From assembly GCF_015354315.1 (NCBI RefSeq), contig NZ_JADKYY010000002.1:124001-188000 (forward strand): a stretch of 64,000 nucleotides of DNA. Direction: 5' to 3'. The stretch's first letter is position 1. The number at the start of each line of letters is the position of its first letter. Below, piece after piece: positions 61,101 through 64,000 of this stretch. Origin of the DNA: Planobacterium oryzisoli. Its GTDB lineage: Bacteria > Bacteroidota > Bacteroidia > Flavobacteriales > Weeksellaceae. The position numbers and the translations under genes were made by a program. The notes beneath the pieces were generated by a model that saw nothing but the letters and a program-made list of their open reading frames with translations, was not told the origin of the DNA and ran no database searches.

Positions 61101-62771
61101 CTTGCCAATTTTACTAAGGGTGAGGCCGATACTTTACGTAAGGCCATGGGGAAAAAACTTAAAGACGTTCTCGACACCATGTATCCAAAATTCTTGGAAG
61201 GAGGAAAGGCTAATAATTTAGATCCTGAGAAACTTAATAAGATATGGAAAGACTGGGAGGCATTCGCTGCCTACGCTTTCAATAAGTCCCATTCCACCTG
61301 TTATGCTCTAATTGCGTACCATACTGCATATCTAAAGGCAAACTACCCAGCAGAATACATGGCAAGTGCAATGACGCACAACCTGAATAACACCAAGCAG
61401 ATCACTATGTTTATGGAAGACTGTAAAAACATGGGAGTAGATGTTTTAGGCCCTAACGTCAATGAAAGTCATTATGAATTCGCCGTAAATTCCGCAGGAC
61501 AGATACGCTTTGGGTTGGGTGCTATAAAGGGAATAGGTGAAGGAGCCAGTGAGGCTATCGTTCGTACTGCTAGTGAAGGTCCCTTTACTAGCGTTTACGA
61601 TTTTTTTGAAAGGGTGCCTGCAGGATTTGTAAACAAACGGGTGGTGGAAAGTTTGGTTATGGCAGGCGCCTTCGATGAGGTGGATGCGTTTCACCGTGCA
61701 CAGTATTTTGAACAGGATATCAGTGGTAGAACGACAATCGAACGGTTAATACGCTATGGACAAAGTTTCCAGGAGAGTAAGAATGAAATGGAACATTCGC
61801 TATTTGCGGATTTTGCAGAAGAAGTGCAAATTGAACAGCCTAAAATTAACAGTGCGCCTCATTGGCAGAATATGCATGCGCTTAACAAGGAAAAGGAAAC
61901 TATAGGGTTTTATATCTCTGCCCACCCATTAGATGAATTCAGGTATGAGTTTGATTTTTTAAGTGGTAACTATTCCAGGGCAAAAGTGCTTTCCGATAAA
62001 TCCGAACAGAGCGAATTGGTATTGCCAGAATCATCTTTGGATGAAGGTTTAGTAGACTCGGAGATGGAGGTAATGGTACCAGAGGTTGGTCAGGAAGATG
62101 AATTTACCGTGGAGAATCCCTTTAATACAGTGCAACCCCGTGGCCCTATGCAGTTTTTGCATCTGGACGAAATTGATCTTTTCAGAGACCAGAACTACGG
62201 GCCGGAACAAATTCAGTTGTTTGAACAAATTCAGGACTATCGAGAGAAACAGAAATTTAATTCCAGTGCAAAGGAGTATGCAGTGGCAGGTTTAATTACA
62301 GAATTTACTGTGCGAGATGGAAGAATCAGTGGGGAGAAGGAGGCATTCTTGACGTTAGAAGATTATTCTGCAAGTTATTCTTTTCGTTTAGGCGACAGAG
62401 ACTATCTTCGCTTAAGGGATAAGATTGATTTACAAAGATTTGTAATAATAAAAATAAAGTTTTCCATAGCTAAATCTGGCCGGGTGTTTGTCAATATCAC
62501 TGAAGTTTGCGATTTGAAGGAAGCTTTTGAAAAATTTGCTCGCAAGCTTTGCGTGGTGGTGGATGCCGATGTAGTTAAGGAGTCTCAAATCCTGTCGCTA
62601 AAAGAAAGGATTTTTCAGTATCCGGGTGAAAACAAATTGCACATTCACCTAAAGTCCGCGACGCTAGAGAAAGACGTGGAGCTCAAAGCTTCGCAAGTGG
62701 GCGTACATATTACGCGCGATTTACTGCAAGTCATTGGAGAAAATAGCAGTATAGAATTCTTCATAAACTAA
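58191..62771 (+). CDS. dnaE: DNA polymerase III alpha subunit with N-terminal proofreading exonuclease
   Basis: The 1526-residue replicase joins a DEDDh exonuclease (1-190: DTETTGL with D7 and E9, GHNLRFDYN, HNAAADVNA) to a degenerate PHP domain starting near 250 (FHNHSIYSALQASS, MVDLGNLMG). The C-family polymerase core follows, with D673 and D675 in PDIDIDFDDEG, GRGSAAGSAVAYCTGI, and a tail with an OB domain (about 1340-1450). The fusion supplies proofreading within the same chain, as in other flavobacteria where DnaQ-like activity is fused. The gene is followed by a terminator. Confidence 0.95.
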   Translation: MFLVFDTETTGLPKNNSAPVSDLDNWPRLVQIAWQLHGQDGSLLDYKDYIITPEGFDIPYQAAAIHGITTQMAQQHGVPLAHVLEELKRVLEATKVGVGHNLRFDYNILGAEFLRTGQRDPFEDLPIADTMELGTQYCALPSGRPGKFKSPKLEELYHRLFGKGFSEAHNAAADVNATAQVFFELLRVGAVHAEEVFWNAQDLQNFIRVHPDPIMPFPVKIRNQVRKLGGERTIHTQNAQIDLGSYFPFHNHSIYSALQASSHIQDLIKHAQENQFPAVGMVDLGNLMGAFKFLSEVAKFNKAQSSNGDLHGRPHPLVGVLGCEFYLSERPEQKQFTKDDPDRRTNAVLLAKSFAGYKNLAKLSSLGYLEGFYFGVPRISKQMLLEHKEGLIALSGGIACDIPHTLLEYGEQKAEQLFVWWQKHFGADFYVQVQNHGLKEEAYINGVLIAWANKYGVKILAQNETFYRSKEDSHIQDILLCIKDGEKLSAPVGRGFGKRRQLPSTEYYLKNREEISVSFQQYPQAFEAYQEFFDKFEPYTLERNVLLPQFDIPQEFQDPQDLQDDGKRGENAYLRHLTYKGAEAKYGAITPEIRERLDFELQVIAKTGYPGYFLIVQDFCNQAREMGVWVGPGRGSAAGSAVAYCTGITNVDPIKYDLLFERFLNPERVSMPDIDIDFDDEGRDEVIKWVVEKYGKKNVAQIITYSVLGGKSAIKDAGRVLDVSIPETNAIAKLVPATPGMNIGKALSKFDKLAPEDQSLVTEMKSILDNEQDQRHAVLSAAQKMEGAIRNTGIHACGVIITPEDISNLVPVTIASKDADIIVSQFDNSVAENAGLLKMDFLGLRTLTIIKDAIKLVKANHGIVIDPDKIPLDDEKTYKLFQEGRTVGIFQYESPGMQKYMRELKPSVFADLIAMNALYRPGPIKYIPNFINRKHGVEEIIYDLPETEEYLAETYGITVYQEQVMLLSQKLANFTKGEADTLRKAMGKKLKDVLDTMYPKFLEGGKANNLDPEKLNKIWKDWEAFAAYAFNKSHSTCYALIAYHTAYLKANYPAEYMASAMTHNLNNTKQITMFMEDCKNMGVDVLGPNVNESHYEFAVNSAGQIRFGLGAIKGIGEGASEAIVRTASEGPFTSVYDFFERVPAGFVNKRVVESLVMAGAFDEVDAFHRAQYFEQDISGRTTIERLIRYGQSFQESKNEMEHSLFADFAEEVQIEQPKINSAPHWQNMHALNKEKETIGFYISAHPLDEFRYEFDFLSGNYSRAKVLSDKSEQSELVLPESSLDEGLVDSEMEVMVPEVGQEDEFTVENPFNTVQPRGPMQFLHLDEIDLFRDQNYGPEQIQLFEQIQDYREKQKFNSSAKEYAVAGLITEFTVRDGRISGEKEAFLTLEDYSASYSFRLGDRDYLRLRDKIDLQRFVIIKIKFSIAKSGRVFVNITEVCDLKEAFEKFARKLCVVVDADVVKESQILSLKERIFQYPGENKLHIHLKSATLEKDVELKASQVGVHITRDLLQVIGENSSIEFFIN

Positions 62772-62778
62772 TTAATAG

Positions 62779-62805
62779 TCCCTGTCAATGATAGGGATTT
62801 TTTTT
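62779..62805 (+). terminator. Intrinsic terminator after dnaE
   Basis: TCCCT (62779-62783) pairs with AGGGA (62793-62797) around a 9-base loop and is followed by eight Ts, 8 bases past the dnaE stop. The stem is short but well placed. Confidence 0.65.
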
Positions 62806-62822
62806 ATTTCTGTAAAAACCAG

Positions 62823-62847
62823 GAAACTAGTTTGGTTTTTTAGTTTC
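62823..62847. promoter_or_regulatory. Candidate TetR operator before the efflux operon
   Basis: GAAACTA (62823-62829) and TAGTTTC (62841-62847) are an inverted repeat with an 11-base spacer. Inside, AAACTAGTTT (62824-62833) is a self-complementary decamer. The site lies 33 bases before the TetR start at 62880, the usual place for an autorepressor operator. Confidence 0.6.
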
Positions 62848-62879
62848 ATTTGTTTTTCTTTGCATCGAAATACTAATGA

Positions 62880-63476
62880 ATGGAATTTAAGACTGAATTT
62901 TTAACCCGTGTAGCGGAGTTGTTCTTGGAGTTTGGAGCCAAGACACTTACAATGGATGAGGTGGCAAGAGAATTTGGCATCTCCAAGAAAACTTTATACC
63001 AAAGATACCGCAACAAAGAAGCCCTTTTGGAGGATGTTCTCCATCTGAAACTGCAGGAAATAATTGATAAGATGCAACAATTAGATCTAGAGATCGATAA
63101 TGCGATCGACCGCATGCTTTGTAGGGATGAGGTAATAGATAAAGCGGTGGATTCAACTAATACGGTGCTTATAAAGCAGCTTCTACGCTACTATCCTTCT
63201 ATTTTCAGCACGCATATGCAGAACTTTTTTGAGAAATTCTCAGACGTGCTCATTCATAACATCCAGAGAGGTCGCAAGCAAGGTTTTTATCGTGATGACT
63301 TTGATGAGAGAATCTATTCGAAGTTCTTTTTTCAACTGATCATGTCGTACGATAGTTCCACTTTTGTAGATGTGAGTGAGATTGAGAGGTTAGAGTATCA
63401 AAATGGGGTAATGGAGTTCTATTTACAGGCCATAACCACCGAAAAAGGAAAGCAATATCTAAAAAGTATAATATAA
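62880..63476 (+). CDS. TetR/AcrR family transcriptional regulator
   Basis: The 198-residue protein has an N-terminal TetR DNA-binding domain (RVAELFLEFGAKTLTMDEVAREFGISKKTLYQRYRNKEALLEDVLHLKL, about 9-57) and a helical ligand-binding domain. It is the first gene of a unit continuing with a TolC-type outer-membrane factor 7 bases later. The inverted repeat at 62823-62847 is a likely operator, suggesting that the efflux genes are derepressed by a pump substrate. The ligand is unknown. Confidence 0.93.
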   Translation: MEFKTEFLTRVAELFLEFGAKTLTMDEVAREFGISKKTLYQRYRNKEALLEDVLHLKLQEIIDKMQQLDLEIDNAIDRMLCRDEVIDKAVDSTNTVLIKQLLRYYPSIFSTHMQNFFEKFSDVLIHNIQRGRKQGFYRDDFDERIYSKFFFQLIMSYDSSTFVDVSEIERLEYQNGVMEFYLQAITTEKGKQYLKSII

Positions 63477-63483
63477 CAGACCA

Positions 63484-64000
63484 ATGAAAAAATTGATTAT
63501 AAGTCTTGTGCTAATGTCGGGATATGCTCATGCGCAGCAGGAAACCATATTGACCCTGCCAGAGGCAATTGCCCACGCACTTGAACATAAGGCTGAAGCA
63601 GAGAAGGCACGTCTAAATATACGGCGTGGTGATGCGCAAATTGCGGAAGTAAAAGCTAGCGCCTACCCAAACATCAGCTTCAACAGCAGTACTTCGTACA
63701 ACCCTCTGCTACAGCAGACGGTGCTTCCTGGTGAAATCTTTGGAGTCCCGGGGGAGCAAATAAAAGTTTCCTTTGGACAAAAATGGACATCCAGTAATAT
63801 GGTGCAACTTACCCAGGTACTGTTCAACCAGTCTGTTTTCACCGGCTTGAAAGCCGCACAATCCACTAAGGAGTTTTATCTCATTAACGCCGAACTAACT
63901 GAAGAGCAAATCATCGAAAAGGTCGCTAATGCGTATTTTCAAGTCTACCAAGCAGAACAAATGCTTGATAATGCGGAGAGCAACTTTGCAATTACCCAGC
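63484..64000 (+). CDS. TolC-family outer membrane efflux protein, partial
   Basis: The frame starts at ATG 63484 and stays open to the window edge, giving about 172 residues: signal peptide (MKKLIISLVLMSGYAHAQ) and the TolC/OEP pattern LTLPEAIAHALEHKAEAEKARLNIRRGDAQIAEVKASAYPNISFNSSTSY. It forms the outer-membrane exit duct of an RND-type efflux pump; a periplasmic adaptor and an RND transporter are expected beyond the edge. The TetR gene ends 7 bases upstream. Confidence 0.9.
   Translation, partial: MKKLIISLVLMSGYAHAQQETILTLPEAIAHALEHKAEAEKARLNIRRGDAQIAEVKASAYPNISFNSSTSYNPLLQQTVLPGEIFGVPGEQIKVSFGQKWTSSNMVQLTQVLFNQSVFTGLKAAQSTKEFYLINAELTEEQIIEKVANAYFQVYQAEQMLDNAESNFAITQ

Noticed and set aside
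1-64000. tRNA, rRNA, CRISPR, insertion sequences, prophage or defence genes
   Set aside because: Reading both strands showed no clover-leaf-like genes, repeated spacers, transposase or integrase motifs, or recognisable defence families.

Overview
The window reads as a chromosomal segment of a Bacteroidetes bacterium, most likely a flavobacterium of the Chryseobacterium/Weeksellaceae type. The evidence is lineage-typical gene content: a SusC/SusD pair, a DPP11-type S46 peptidase, a DnaE fused to its own proofreading exonuclease, fused E1 alpha/beta of the branched-chain oxoacid dehydrogenase, a mevalonate-pathway decarboxylase and a MoxR-Bat cluster. Many genes are also preceded by the Bacteroidetes -7 promoter element TAnnTTTG. 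The DNA is AT-rich, gene-dense and almost entirely core genome. I saw no insertion sequence, prophage, CRISPR array, tRNA or rRNA, and no gene-free stretch longer than 300 bases.

Layout. 1-1043: rlmB (cut by the left edge) and a DinB-like protein. 1268-8601: the moxR-DUF58-bat operon of the cell envelope. 8650-9459: marC plus a small membrane protein. 9461-11431 (minus): an acyltransferase, a hotdog thioesterase and an isochorismate synthase (menaquinone). 11432-11709: a short intergenic unit with a possible 20-residue peptide bounded by two hairpins. 11710-16102 (minus): PspC-domain protein, PadR regulator and a MutS2 without a visible Smr domain. 16222-18697: ung, a DUF456 protein and a MscS channel. 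18719-27144: a rightward run of pdxJ, an alpha/beta hydrolase, an NAD-dependent epimerase, an acyl-CoA synthetase, mvaD, a frameshifted LOG-family gene, a VOC protein, a secreted NTF2-like protein, purK and a CBS protein. 27151-34162: DMT exporter, purE, esterase, a PLP gamma-lyase divergent from an Lrp/AsnC regulator, a carboxylesterase, a desaturase and tyrS. 34311-38769: small lipoprotein, ECF sigma factor, lipA, dienelactone hydrolase, lipocalin, cinA. 38858-41261: feoAB. 41375-46378: two peptidases and an orphan lipoprotein. 46498-48890: small membrane protein and ligA. 49122-55902: susC-susD-GDPD-metallophosphatase operon. 55973-58045: E1 alpha/beta. 58191-62771: dnaE. 62880 to the right edge: TetR regulator and TolC, the start of an efflux operon.

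The most interesting signals are regulatory. Three 11-bp-spaced copies of TTGTTWAA lie upstream of the susCD operon, which also encodes two phosphodiester/phosphomonoester-type hydrolases. This looks like a phosphate-starvation (Pho-type) box driving an organophosphate-scavenging locus. The same hexamer pair with the same 11-bp period stands before moxR and again before batC inside the Bat cluster. A 14-bp DtxR-like palindrome fills the spacer of the feoAB promoter. Further candidate operators sit at the padR, lrp/gamma-lyase and tetR promoters. Several -7 elements lie only 4-7 bases from the start codon, which suggests leaderless or nearly leaderless mRNAs.
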